From NCBI RefSeq assembly GCF_040947875.1, contig NZ_JBFRXN010000003.1:992001-1056000 (forward strand): DNA of 64,000 nt, given 5' to 3'. Of this stretch, positions 17,822 through 27,545 are shown piece by piece (position 1 is the first letter of the stretch; the number at the start of each line of letters is the position of its first letter). This DNA is from Pseudomonas sp. MYb118. GTDB taxonomy: Bacteria; Pseudomonadota; Gammaproteobacteria; Pseudomonadales; Pseudomonadaceae. A program made the translations under genes and the position numbers. The notes beneath the pieces are model-generated. The model was not told the origin of the DNA. It ran no database searches and was given only the letters and a program-made list of their open reading frames with translations.

Positions 17822-18711
17822 CAGTCGCCTCCACCACCCAACTTGCTGCCCCAGCCGAGTTTGGTCCGGCAAACTTCATAGTAGTTATGGTCGAGCGGGT
17901 GAATCAGCCGCAGCTTCTGTGCTTTTTTGCTCACGGTGATGGTGTCACCCGGCGCGCAGGTGAAATGGTTCTGCCCGTCGCAGGAAACCTGCGGGTAGAT
18001 CTGCATATCCTTGGACACGACGATTTTCAGCTCACTGTTGCCATCGACCACGATCGGCCTGCCCGACAAGGTATGGGGGTACATGGGCACAATCACAATA
18101 GCGTCGAGCTTGGGATGCATGATCGGGCCGCCCGCGGACAGCGCGTAGGCGGTGGAACCGGTGGGTGTCGCGACGATCAGGCCGTCGGCCTTCTGGCTGC
18201 AGACGAACTGGCCGTCGATGTACAACTCGAATTCGATCATGCGCGTGGATTTGCCGGGGTGCAGCACCACATCGTTAAGGGCATCGCCCTGGCCGATGGC
18301 TTCGGCATGGCGGCGCACTTCGGCCTGGAGCAGGAAGCGGTTTTCCACCAGGTAATGGCCGTCGAGCACTTCGGCGACCTTGACTTCGAGCTCGTCGGGG
18401 CGGATATCGGTGAGGAAACCCAGGCTGCCACGGTTGATACCCAGCACCGGGATGTTGTGCTTGGCCAGTGCCCGCGCGGCGCCGAGCAGGCTGCCATCGC
18501 CACCGACCACAATCACCATGTCACAGACTTCGCCGAGCATCTTGCGCGAGGAGGTTTGCAGGCCATGGCCGGGCAGCACTTCGGCGATGGTGTCTTCGAG
18601 GATCACATGCAGGTGACGATCGAGCAGAAACCGTTTCAGTCGGCGAACGGTATCCAGTACCTGGGAACTGCCCAGGCGACCGATGATGCCGATATTACGA
18701 AATTGCTCCAT
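17821..18711 (-). CDS. nadK: NAD kinase
   Basis: A 296-residue protein from the ATG at 18711 (MEQFRNIGIIGRLGSSQ). It has the kinase G-G-D-G-S motif at 70-74 (IVVGGDGSLLGAAR), the NAD-binding LNDVVLHPG segment, and the conserved glycine-rich ADGLIVATPTGSTAYALSAG. It phosphorylates NAD to NADP and is usually essential. The frame upstream of 18711 encodes an Arg/Pro-rich stretch unlike NadK and is excluded. It is the first gene of a six-gene operon running to pepN. Confidence 0.95.
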   Translation of the reverse strand: MEQFRNIGIIGRLGSSQVLDTVRRLKRFLLDRHLHVILEDTIAEVLPGHGLQTSSRKMLGEVCDMVIVVGGDGSLLGAARALAKHNIPVLGINRGSLGFLTDIRPDELEVKVAEVLDGHYLVENRFLLQAEVRRHAEAIGQGDALNDVVLHPGKSTRMIEFELYIDGQFVCSQKADGLIVATPTGSTAYALSAGGPIMHPKLDAIVIVPMYPHTLSGRPIVVDGNSELKIVVSKDMQIYPQVSCDGQNHFTCAPGDTITVSKKAQKLRLIHPLDHNYYEVCRTKLGWGSKLGGGGD

Positions 18712-18849
18712 GGGGCTCCTATAGCGACACGGGGTGCAGGGACGCGGGGGCCTGCGACGACTAAAAACACGATTATGGGCGAAAGCGCCGGATAGACAAA
18801 ATCCTTTCAGCGACAAGGGTGTACTCATGTTTAGGGCTATGCTCGCAAG

Positions 18850-19800
18850 ATGATCCTATTTCCCGACCTGCTGGCATTGCCCCAACAGTTGCGCCACGCC
18901 GAGGTGCGTGACCTGGCCTGGGTCATCCTCACGCCACCGATGCTGCAGAACACGCCCTGGCCACAGCGCCATCCGCTGGCCGGCAGTGACTGGGTGCAGG
19001 CACCGGAGCGCCTGGAGCAGTGGCTGCGCCAGCTCGATCACGACAGTTACGACCTGCTGCACTGGCTGGCCCAGGCCCGGACCCGACGCCTGGGCCTGTA
19101 TTACGAACGCCTGTGGCAATACGCGGTGCACCACGCGCCCGGTATCGAGTTGCTGGCCGCCAACCTGCCGATCCGCCGCGAGGGCCACACCCTGGGCGAA
19201 CTGGACATGCTGCTGCGCGACCGCGACGGCGTGCATCATCTGGAACTGGCCATCAAGCTGTACCTCGGCCCGCAGGATGGCGGCGGCCAGGACACCGCGC
19301 GCTGGCTGGGGCCGGGGTGTCATGATCGGCTGGACCGCAAACTGGCGCACCTGAGCCTGCACCAGTTGCCGATTGCCAACCGCGCGGAAAGCCGCGAGGT
19401 CCTGGCGGCGCTGGACATCCGCGAGTTCAGCTCACACCTGTGGCTGGGTGGTTACCTGCTGTACCCGTGGCCAGGGCAGGCCGAGCCGCCCCACGGCGCA
19501 CACCCGCAACACCTGCGAGGTCGCTGGCTGCATCAAAAGGACTGGCCCGCGTTTTTCGCCGGACGCCCGTTCGGCCGCTGGCAACCCCTGCCCCGCCACG
19601 CCTGGCTGGCGCCAGCGCACTACCCGGCGGAACAGACCTGGAATGCCGCGCAGTTACAGGCCTGGCTCGAAAACCTCGAACCCCAGGCACCGGCGCAGTT
19701 GCTGGTGCGGTTGGTGGAGAATGGAGACGGTGACTGGGAGGAAGCGGAGCGGTTGTTTCTGGTGGCGGATCTTTGGCCGAATGTGCCGGGGGCTGGCTGA
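18850..19800 (+). CDS. DUF1853 family protein
   Basis: A 316-residue protein divergent from nadK. The sequence pattern ([12 protein letters not shown] followed by [11 protein letters not shown]) resembles the D-(x)n-E-x-K core of the PD-(D/E)XK nuclease fold, as noted for DUF1853 proteins. Tryptophans are frequent ([23 protein letters not shown]). Length is normal for the family. No biological role is known to me. Confidence 0.8.
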   Translation: MILFPDLLALPQQLRHAEVRDLAWVILTPPMLQNTPWPQRHPLAGSDWVQAPERLEQWLRQLDHDSYDLLHWLAQARTRRLGLYYERLWQYAVHHAPGIELLAANLPIRREGHTLGELDMLLRDRDGVHHLELAIKLYLGPQDGGGQDTARWLGPGCHDRLDRKLAHLSLHQLPIANRAESREVLAALDIREFSSHLWLGGYLLYPWPGQAEPPHGAHPQHLRGRWLHQKDWPAFFAGRPFGRWQPLPRHAWLAPAHYPAEQTWNAAQLQAWLENLEPQAPAQLLVRLVENGDGDWEEAERLFLVADLWPNVPGAG

Positions 19801-19825
19801 GCTCTCCGTTGTTTGGAACAACGCC

Positions 19826-19897
19826 ATCGCGAGCAGGCTCGCTCCCACAAGGATCTATGTTTCACGGATGTACTGTGGGAGCGAGCCTGCTCGCGAT
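19826..19897. repeat. REP pair in opposite (tail-to-tail) order
   Basis: Here the reverse-oriented copy comes first (cgcgagcaggctcgctccca) and the forward copy second, about 24 bp apart, the opposite arrangement to most pairs in the window. Confidence 0.9.
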
Positions 19898-19911
19898 AGG
19901 GCCAACCCGAT

Positions 19912-21195
<1,284 letters not shown>

Positions 21196-21216
21196 GAAAA
21201 ACTGCCTGAGAAGAAC

Positions 21217-21249
21217 AAAGGCGCAGATTCTGGATCAGGCTGCGCCTTT
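21217..21249 (-). terminator. Terminator after the ChrR-like gene
   Basis: Stem aaaggcgcag / ctgcgccttt with a 13-nt loop lies between the reductase stop (21265) and the arsB start (21195). Read on the minus strand it is followed by a T-rich tract (ttgttcttct). Confidence 0.75.
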
Positions 21250-21264
21250 GTGGCAACGCGGGGA

Positions 21265-21822
21265 TCAGACCTTCTTGTGCTGCTCGACCCATTTGGCATA
21301 GGCGTTGATGAAGTTCTGCAGGAAAGGCTTCACCGACTCCGACAGCTTGCCGGCCTCATCGAACGCCGAACCGGCACCACCGAGGTAGGCTTCCGGTTGC
21401 TGCATGCACGGCACATCCAGAAACACCAGGGACTGGCGCAGGTGATGGTTGGCGCCAAAACCGCCAATCGCCCCCGGCGAAACGCTGATGATCGCACCCG
21501 GTTTGCCGCCCCAGGCGCTCTGGCCATAAGGACGCGAACCGACGTCGATCGCATTCTTCAAGGGTGCCGGAACCGAACGGTTGTATTCCGGAGTGACGAA
21601 CAGCAGCGCGTCGGATGAAGCCACTTGCTGGCGGAAAGTGCTGTAGGCTGCCGGCGGAGTGACATTGATGTCTTCGTTGTACAGCGGCAAATCGCCGATT
21701 TCGACGATGTTCAGCTCGAGATTCGCCGGCGCCAACTCAGCCAGGGCCAAGGCGACCTTGCGGTTGATTGACTGCTTTCTCAAGCTGCCGACGACAACAG
21801 CAATCTTGTAAACGTTGCTCAT
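21265..21822 (-). CDS. chrR: NAD(P)H-dependent FMN reductase (ChrR/YieF-like quinone reductase)
   Basis: A 185-residue flavodoxin-fold protein. The FMN-phosphate loop is VVVGSLRKQSINRK at residues 10-23. The conserved family segment LFVTPEYNRSVPAPLKNAID and SPGAIGGFGANHHLRQ are both present. Wording and length match P. putida ChrR, a two-electron quinone and chromate reductase thought to protect against redox stress. A self-complementary repeat pair sits in its upstream region. The enzyme class is firm; the chromate role is by similarity. Confidence 0.8.
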   Translation of the reverse strand: MSNVYKIAVVVGSLRKQSINRKVALALAELAPANLELNIVEIGDLPLYNEDINVTPPAAYSTFRQQVASSDALLFVTPEYNRSVPAPLKNAIDVGSRPYGQSAWGGKPGAIISVSPGAIGGFGANHHLRQSLVFLDVPCMQQPEAYLGGAGSAFDEAGKLSESVKPFLQNFINAYAKWVEQHKKV

Positions 21823-21872
21823 GGAAGATTCTCGACTGTCCGATTGAAAAGAGCTGGTAGTTATAGATGACG

Positions 21873-21929
21873 TTTCCTACAGAAAGCGACTAAAAACACC
21901 GTCATTCACTATTTTTTTCCTGTAGGAAA
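21873..21929. promoter_or_regulatory. Paired operator-like sites TTTCCTACAG ... CTGTAGGAAA
   Basis: TTTCCTACAGAAA (21873-21885) and TTTCCTGTAGGAAA (21916-21929) are each nearly self-complementary. Together they form a 10-bp inverted repeat separated by 37 bp, between the reductase start (minus) and the 21999 gene (plus). The layout fits two binding sites for one dimeric regulator. Confidence 0.4.
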
Positions 21930-21998
21930 ACTTACCTCACTCAGAGAAGGTCTACTGAGTCGCAAATTGAGTGATTTATCCCCAGAGGTTCTACACAG

Positions 21999-22250
21999 AT
22001 GGCAGAAGTACTTGTCGGTCAGTTTCATGCACGCGATGCCGAAGGGCGCGTCTATTCGGTGCATGAGTATCAGGAATCCAACCCGTCGGCAGACGGTCTC
22101 ATGCCGGCCACCATCTACAAGCTGGCCATCGGTGACCGGGTGAAGAAGCTCGACGACAACCAGTTTTTGCTGGTGCAATCCGACATCACCCTCGTTCGCG
22201 AACCCGATAGTTTCGTCACAGGCGAGGCACAAACCACTGTCGCTTCATGA
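21999..22250 (+). CDS. Conserved hypothetical protein, 83 aa
   Basis: A small soluble protein, MAEVLVGQFHARDAEGRVYSV at the start, with alternating short strands (KLAIGDRVKKLDDNQFLLVQ) suggesting a small beta-rich fold. I have seen similar proteins only as Pseudomonas hypotheticals. No signal peptide or membrane helix. It is divergent from the ChrR-like gene and upstream of a LysR gene in the same direction. Confidence 0.6.
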   Translation: MAEVLVGQFHARDAEGRVYSVHEYQESNPSADGLMPATIYKLAIGDRVKKLDDNQFLLVQSDITLVREPDSFVTGEAQTTVAS

Positions 22251-22348
22251 CGGCGCCTTACCGGCATGCGTTATGAGCAGAAGTCATGTGCGGACTTGAG
22301 TTAGGATTCAGCCACTGACTCTTCACCCGCTGAACATGGACTTCACGC

Positions 22349-23242
22349 ATGCGTTTACGCCATATCGAAGTAATTCAGGCGCTTTTACAGACCGGTCACC
22401 TGGGCACCGCCGCCGAATGGTTGCAACTGCCGGTGGCCGAGATCGAGAGCACGCTGCGCGACATCGAGAGTCAGTTGGGTTTCATGCTGTTTTCCAGTGT
22501 GCGCGGGCGTTTGCAGGCCACGCGCGAAGCTCGCGAGCTGCAGGTCGAGATCGCCCACGTCTACGAAGCGCTCGAACCGGTGCAGCGCCTGGCCAGCAGC
22601 CTCAAGCAGTATCACGCCCCACCCCTGCGCATCATTTGCACGCCGCCCCTGGCCCAACAGCTGTTACCGCAAAGTATCGCGGCGCTGCGCCGACGCCTGC
22701 CGGATGTGCCGTGCAGCCTGTTGAGCCAGCCGACCCGCAACATCGTGCGCAACCTGCTGCTGCGTGAGAGCGACCTGGGGTTGAGCCTGCACGATCCCGA
22801 TCATGCCGACATCGACTGCCAGGTCATCGCCCAGGGTAAATTGCAGTTGCTGGCGCCCCATGGCTGGCTGCAACCGAAGCAGAAGTACATTTCCCTGCAG
22901 GACCTTGCAGGCCAGGCGATGGTCGGCCTCGAAGGCCATGACCCGTTGAACCCGGCACTCGACAACAAACTGCATGCGCTGCGCCCTGCCCCGGTCATCC
23001 ACACCCGGGTGCAGACCCACCAGATGATGCGCAGCATGGTCGAGGCCGGAGAAGGCCTGGCGATTGTCGACCCGTTCACCGCCCTGGGTGCCAGGTCCGC
23101 GGGCCTGGGCATGTGCCCGCTGGCGCCCGCGGTGCCGATCAGCGTCTACGCCCTGTCGCTGAAAAACGCTGAAGCGTCGCCGGCAGCCAGGGCCTTGCTG
23201 GACATCGTCACGGAACAAGCCGCGGCGATGTTGGCGAGCTGA
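22349..23242 (+). CDS. LysR family transcriptional regulator
   Basis: A 297-residue regulator. The N-terminal helix-turn-helix (residues 3-60) reads RHIEVIQALLQTGHLGTAA then LESTLRD-type recognition and LGFMLFSSVRGR. A periplasmic-binding-protein-like effector domain follows (ICTPPLAQQLLPQSIAALRR, DLGLSLHDPDHAD). The last 35 nt overlap the 3' end of the convergent acetyltransferase gene. The target is not evident from the sequence. Confidence 0.85.
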   Translation: MRLRHIEVIQALLQTGHLGTAAEWLQLPVAEIESTLRDIESQLGFMLFSSVRGRLQATREARELQVEIAHVYEALEPVQRLASSLKQYHAPPLRIICTPPLAQQLLPQSIAALRRRLPDVPCSLLSQPTRNIVRNLLLRESDLGLSLHDPDHADIDCQVIAQGKLQLLAPHGWLQPKQKYISLQDLAGQAMVGLEGHDPLNPALDNKLHALRPAPVIHTRVQTHQMMRSMVEAGEGLAIVDPFTALGARSAGLGMCPLAPAVPISVYALSLKNAEASPAARALLDIVTEQAAAMLAS

Positions 23243-23822
23243 TCGGGTTTTCCAGCGGGTTGTCGAAGAACCGATACCAGAACAGCGCCACCTCGGCGGT
23301 GTTCGGGTCGATGCCGCGATAACGCAGGTGATCGAAACCGCCGATCACGTAGCCGCAGCGCTCATACAGCCGGCACGCCCCCAGATTGTTGTTCTGGGTT
23401 TCGAGCATGATGCCCGGCAGCTTTTTCTTGCGGCTCCAGAACTGCGCCACGTCAAGCAACGCCTTGGCGACACCATGCCGGCGCGCCGGCGCATGCACCG
23501 CCAGCTCGTCGATATGGGCGAACCCATTCCAGTTGGTGCTGATCACCAGGTGACCGACCGGCACGTCATCGAGATACGCCATGAAAATCGCGCTGTCGGC
23601 GGCGCCGCGAAAAGCGCTGAACTCTTCGGGGTCAATGCCATAGCACTTGCGGTATGGGGTAATCGGCGTGACCGGCCACTGCTCCACCGGCTGGCCGATT
23701 GCCGCCTCACCATAGGCTGCCACTTCAAAACTGAAGTCGCTGCTCCAGATGTAAGCGGCAAACCCGTCATCGGCAACGCGGACCGACAGGCCTGGGCATT
23801 TCGCGTTCATGACCAGTTGCAT
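23208..23822 (-). CDS. GNAT acetyltransferase, streptothricin acetyltransferase-like
   Basis: About 204 residues from the ATG at 23822 (MQLVMNAKCPGLSV). The ribosome site aaggag overlaps the ldcA stop codon, so the gene is coupled to ldcA. The GNAT core is clear: IDELAVHAPARRHGVAKALL (acetyl-CoA loop R-x-x-G-V/I-A), then LETQNNNLGACRLYERCGY and a conserved HLRYRGI tail ending in ALFWYRFF. The wording is close to Sat/SatA streptothricin acetyltransferases, which acetylate the beta-lysine arm of streptothricin. The true substrate may be another amine. An earlier ATG at 23852 would overlap ldcA by 16 nt. Confidence 0.75.
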   Translation of the reverse strand: MQLVMNAKCPGLSVRVADDGFAAYIWSSDFSFEVAAYGEAAIGQPVEQWPVTPITPYRKCYGIDPEEFSAFRGAADSAIFMAYLDDVPVGHLVISTNWNGFAHIDELAVHAPARRHGVAKALLDVAQFWSRKKKLPGIMLETQNNNLGACRLYERCGYVIGGFDHLRYRGIDPNTAEVALFWYRFFDNPLENPISSPTSPRLVP

Positions 23823-23836
23823 ATTGGGAAAAATCC

Positions 23837-26092
23837 TCACTCCTTGATGCAATCGACGGTGTATTGCCGCCCATTGCCTTGGTCTTCGTGTTGCAACCCG
23901 TGCACATCGGCGACGAACCCGGGAAAGCTGCTGTCGAAGGTGCGGGCAAAGGCCAGGTAGTCATTGATCGAGCGGGTCGACTCGGTGAAGCGCTCGCCCG
24001 GCATGATCAGCGGAATGCCCGGCGGGTACGGCACCAGCATCACCGCGGCGATGCGCCCTTGCAGCTCGTCGATCGACACCGCCTCCACTTCACCCCGCAC
24101 CAGGTGGTCATAGGCATCGGCCGGTTTCATGGCGACTTCCGGCAACACCGTGTACATGCGCTTCAAATGCTTGGCCGTGGCATTGCTGCGGTAACAGGCA
24201 TGCAGTTGATCGCACAGGTCGCGCAGGCCCATGCCCCGATAGCGCGCCGTGTCCTCTTGCGCCACACAGGGCAGGCAACTGGCGAGACTGACGTTGGCGT
24301 CGTAGCTGCGCTTGAACTCCAGCAGCTCCGTGAGCAGCGTGCTCCATTTGCCTTTGGTGATGCCCATGGAGAACAGCACCAGGAACGAATACAAGCCGGT
24401 CTTTTCCACCACCAGCCCGCGCTCCCAGAGGAACTTGCTGACCACCGCCGCCGGAATCCCCCGGTCGCTCAGTGCACCGCCCGCCGTCAGGCCCGGCATC
24501 ACCAGGGTGACTTTGATCGGGTCGAGCAGCACATAGTCGTCGGTCACGCCACCGAAGCCATGCCAGTCGGCCTCCGGTTCCAGCAGCCAGTCCTGGGTGA
24601 GCACGTGATCCATGCCATCGGCCGACGGCGGCTGCCAGATGGAAAACCACCAGTCATCCTTGGCGATGTGTTGGCGAAGATTGGCCAGCGCGCGGCGGAA
24701 GCTCAAGGCTTCGTCGAACATTTCTTGTAACAGGGAGCGACCGGCCGGCCCTTCCATCATCGCCGATGCCACGTCCAGGGACGCGATAATGCTGTATTGC
24801 GGCGAGGTGGAGATGTGCATCATGAACGCTTCGTTGAAACGATCCTGATCCAGTTGCCGCGCCCCACCGTTCTGCACGTGAATCATCGAAGCCTGACTGA
24901 ACGCCGCGAGCAATTTATGCGTGGAGTGCGTGGTGAACACCAGTGGGCTGTCCTCGCTGCGCGACGTGCCCATGCCGTAGCGACCGGCAAAGAATTCGTG
25001 AAACGCCGCATAGGCGTACCAGGCCTCATCGAAATGCAGCACTTCCACGCTGTTGCCCAGTTGCTGCTTGATCAGTTCGGCGTTGTAGCACAGCCCGTCG
25101 TAGGTCGAGTTGGTCACCACCGCCAGCTTGACCTTCGGCTCGCGCCCACGGGTCAAGGGGCTGGCGTCGATCTTGGCCTGGATCGACTCGCGGCTGAACT
25201 CGCTCAGCGGGATGGGCCCGATGATCCCCAGTTCGTTGCGTTCCGGGCACAGGTACAACGGAATCGCCCCGGTCATGATGATCGAATGCAGCACCGACTT
25301 GTGACAGTTGCGGTCCACCAGCACCAGATCGTCGCGGGCGACCATGGAATGCCAGACGATCTTGTTGGCGGTCGAGGTGCCGTTGATTACGAAAAAGGTG
25401 TAGTCGGCGCCGAAATTGCGTGCCGCGCGCGCTTCGGCTTCAGCCAGGGGACCGGTGTGATCGAGTAGCGAGCCCAGTTCGGGCACCGACACCGACAAGT
25501 CCGAGCGCAGGGTGTTTTCCCCGAAAAACTGGTGAAATGCCCGCCCTACCGGGCTCTTGTGATACGCCACGCCACCGCCATGCCCCGGCGTATGCCAGGA
25601 ATAGTTGGAGTCGGCAGTGTGTTGCACCAACGCCTTGAAAAACGGCGGCAGCAGGCCATCCAGGTATTTGCGTGCGGCACGGGCGACCTGCCGTGCCAGA
25701 AATGGCACGGTGTCTTCGAACAGATAGAGGATGCCGCGCAACTGGTTGAGTTCGTCCATGGCGTCGGCCGGGGCGTTTTCCAGCGTCACTTGCTCGCCGA
25801 GGGCGAAGATCGGCAAGTCCGGCGCGCGCACCCGCGCCAGAGCGATCAATTCGTCCATGTTGTGCAGCAGATGGGAGTTGGCGCTGGGGTCTTCGGCGGC
25901 GATCAACATGCAGGAAAGGCCATGATGGGTCGAGGCGACCAGCCGGCCTTCGGTGTAATCCACCGCCGAGACGATACTGAAACCTTCCTGCTCCAGCTCC
26001 CGGGCGATGCCTCGCACGCGATCACCGGCAACGGTGTCGGCCTTGATGTCACGGTGGACGATCAACACCGGAAATTTCAAATCTTTGTACAT
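23837..26092 (-). CDS. ldcA: Lysine-specific pyridoxal-phosphate decarboxylase
   Basis: A 751-residue fold-type I decarboxylase. The N-terminal response-regulator-like wing is residues 1-130 (FPVLIVHRDIKADTVAG). The PLP core carries NGTSTANKIVWHSM, a cofactor aspartate in LHFDEAWYAYAAFH, and the Schiff-base lysine in TTHSTHKLLAAFS. The C-terminal domain ends HGLQHEDQGNGRQYTVDCIKE-like (split). Length and wording match P. aeruginosa LdcA (PA1818), which converts L-lysine to cadaverine in lysine catabolism. The ATG at 26092 (MYKDLKFPV) matches that start, so 13 upstream codons are excluded. Confidence 0.9.
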   Translation of the reverse strand: MYKDLKFPVLIVHRDIKADTVAGDRVRGIARELEQEGFSIVSAVDYTEGRLVASTHHGLSCMLIAAEDPSANSHLLHNMDELIALARVRAPDLPIFALGEQVTLENAPADAMDELNQLRGILYLFEDTVPFLARQVARAARKYLDGLLPPFFKALVQHTADSNYSWHTPGHGGGVAYHKSPVGRAFHQFFGENTLRSDLSVSVPELGSLLDHTGPLAEAEARAARNFGADYTFFVINGTSTANKIVWHSMVARDDLVLVDRNCHKSVLHSIIMTGAIPLYLCPERNELGIIGPIPLSEFSRESIQAKIDASPLTRGREPKVKLAVVTNSTYDGLCYNAELIKQQLGNSVEVLHFDEAWYAYAAFHEFFAGRYGMGTSRSEDSPLVFTTHSTHKLLAAFSQASMIHVQNGGARQLDQDRFNEAFMMHISTSPQYSIIASLDVASAMMEGPAGRSLLQEMFDEALSFRRALANLRQHIAKDDWWFSIWQPPSADGMDHVLTQDWLLEPEADWHGFGGVTDDYVLLDPIKVTLVMPGLTAGGALSDRGIPAAVVSKFLWERGLVVEKTGLYSFLVLFSMGITKGKWSTLLTELLEFKRSYDANVSLASCLPCVAQEDTARYRGMGLRDLCDQLHACYRSNATAKHLKRMYTVLPEVAMKPADAYDHLVRGEVEAVSIDELQGRIAAVMLVPYPPGIPLIMPGERFTESTRSINDYLAFARTFDSSFPGFVADVHGLQHEDQGNGRQYTVDCIKE

Positions 26093-26218
26093 GAGGCACA
26101 GAGTCCTGAGGCGACAAGCGTGGCTTGCCAATGACCTCAGGTTAGAGCGTTGAAGCGGATGTGGCGAGTCTCGAAACCCTGATCCAGGTCAATCAGCGCA
26201 GCATCATTTCGCCACTTT

Positions 26219-26965
26219 TTACGCCTGCGCCTTGGCCTCGGCGAGCTGTTGCCACAGCGATGGAGCACCGGCGGATTTGGCGATCACTTCCAGGCGCGCC
26301 ATGTGTTGGGCCAGGTCGTCTTCGCTGGCGCGGATGATTCGCGTGCGCTGACGATCAGCCGGCAGACGACGAATTTCGCTGGCGGAGTTACCACCGCCTT
26401 CGCCATCAGACGCGTTGCCCGCCAACGACAGGCTGGTCTGCCCGCCGGTCATGGTCAGGTAGACGTCGGCGAGGATCTCCGAGTCGAGCAAGGCGCCGTG
26501 CAGTTCACGGCCGGAGTTGTCGACGCCATAACGTTTGCACAGGGCATCGAGGCTGTTCCGCTGGCCGGGGTGACGCTCCCGGGCCATCAGCAAGGTATCG
26601 AGGATCGAGCAATGCTGCGAAATATCGGCGCGCTCGTGCTGGCCCATCAAGGCAAATTCGTTGTTGATGAAGCCAACGTCGAACGCCGCGTTGTGGATGA
26701 TCAGCTGTGCGCCCTGGATGAACTCGAAGAATTCATCGGCCACTTCCGGGAAGCGCGGTTTGCCCGTCAGAAATTCGTTGGTGATGCCGTGAACACCGAT
26801 GGCGCCCTCGTCGCTTTCGCGATCCGGTTGCAGGTACACGTGGAAGTGCCGGCCCGTCAGGCGCCGACCGATCAACTCGACACAACCGATCTCGATAATC
26901 CGGTGGCCGTCGGTCACCGGCATGCCGGTGGTTTCGGTGTCGAGTACAACGGATCTGGTGGCCAT
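26219..26965 (-). CDS. dnaQ: DNA polymerase III epsilon subunit (3'-5' proofreading exonuclease)
   Basis: A 248-residue DEDDh exonuclease. Motif I is VVLDTETTGM (D9, E11), motif II is IIHNAAFDVGFINNE, and motif III is ELHGALLDSEILADVYL with the catalytic histidine. It proofreads for the replicative polymerase and binds the alpha subunit through its C-terminus. Its first 20 nt and leader form the left copy of a 51-bp direct repeat. A 10.6-kb insertion separates it from rnhA, its usual upstream neighbour, so its promoter now lies in, or is copied by, the inserted element. Confidence 0.95.
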   Translation of the reverse strand: MATRSVVLDTETTGMPVTDGHRIIEIGCVELIGRRLTGRHFHVYLQPDRESDEGAIGVHGITNEFLTGKPRFPEVADEFFEFIQGAQLIIHNAAFDVGFINNEFALMGQHERADISQHCSILDTLLMARERHPGQRNSLDALCKRYGVDNSGRELHGALLDSEILADVYLTMTGGQTSLSLAGNASDGEGGGNSASEIRRLPADRQRTRIIRASEDDLAQHMARLEVIAKSAGAPSLWQQLAEAKAQA

Positions 26966-26996
26966 CAGTGTTCAGCTCTCAATCGGTGATTCTTGT
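26946..26996. repeat. Left direct repeat (attL-like), overlapping dnaQ 5' end
   Basis: 51 bp identical to 37585-37635. It comprises the first 20 nt of dnaQ and 31 nt of its leader with the ribosome site. Similarity continues imperfectly to about 27014 (aaaggcgg shared). Confidence 0.9.
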
Positions 26997-27014
26997 CAAA
27001 GGCGGAGATGTTAA

Positions 27015-27545
27015 CACGCTCGGCGAACCGATTCAGGTAGACCGTGTCGACGGAATGGCGCGCACTGCTATCTGGTTTGCGATGATGACGAATTGGGCTA
27101 CACCAAGCCACCGCCCTGCCTCATGCTTTTGCTTGAGGAGCTCGAAGCGCTCCGACGCCCCAGAAACGTCAACCGCGTAATGGGTTTTGAGCGCGTTTTT
27201 TTACCTGGACATACACCTAGCCGGCTTCAGTGTTGAGCTCCACATCCTCGTCCCGCTCGACCAGCACTTCACGTACACCGGAAAATCGCACCAGGAGTGG
27301 GCAGCCCACAGCATACAAATGCTGATAAAGAAAACCATTATGAACAGACTCAACGCGCTTTAACTATGCCGGGCCTAGTACGTCACCGTGATGGGCCTGG
27401 TCATTCGATTGCATGACAATCAAATTTGGCATGGGGTAGAGAATTCTGCACAAGAAGTATTCGCTAGGCGACAGCGGGCGCTGCAGCAATTGTTGGTGAC
27501 CGATAGAGGCGAACGAAACCCGCCCCTTCTCTAGCCCAATCAGCA
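27015..27545. other. Island left margin, no convincing gene
   Basis: About 530 bp between the left repeat and the DUF3800 gene. Several short frames occur. One plus-strand frame without a good start (27066-27233, residues like CDDDELGYTKPPPCLMLLLEE) looks coding-like but is too short to name. No integrase was recognised. Confidence 0.5.

Noticed and set aside
26219..26965. dnaQ disrupted by the island
   Set aside because: The repeat restores the full 248-residue frame with all exonuclease motifs; only the upstream region changed.
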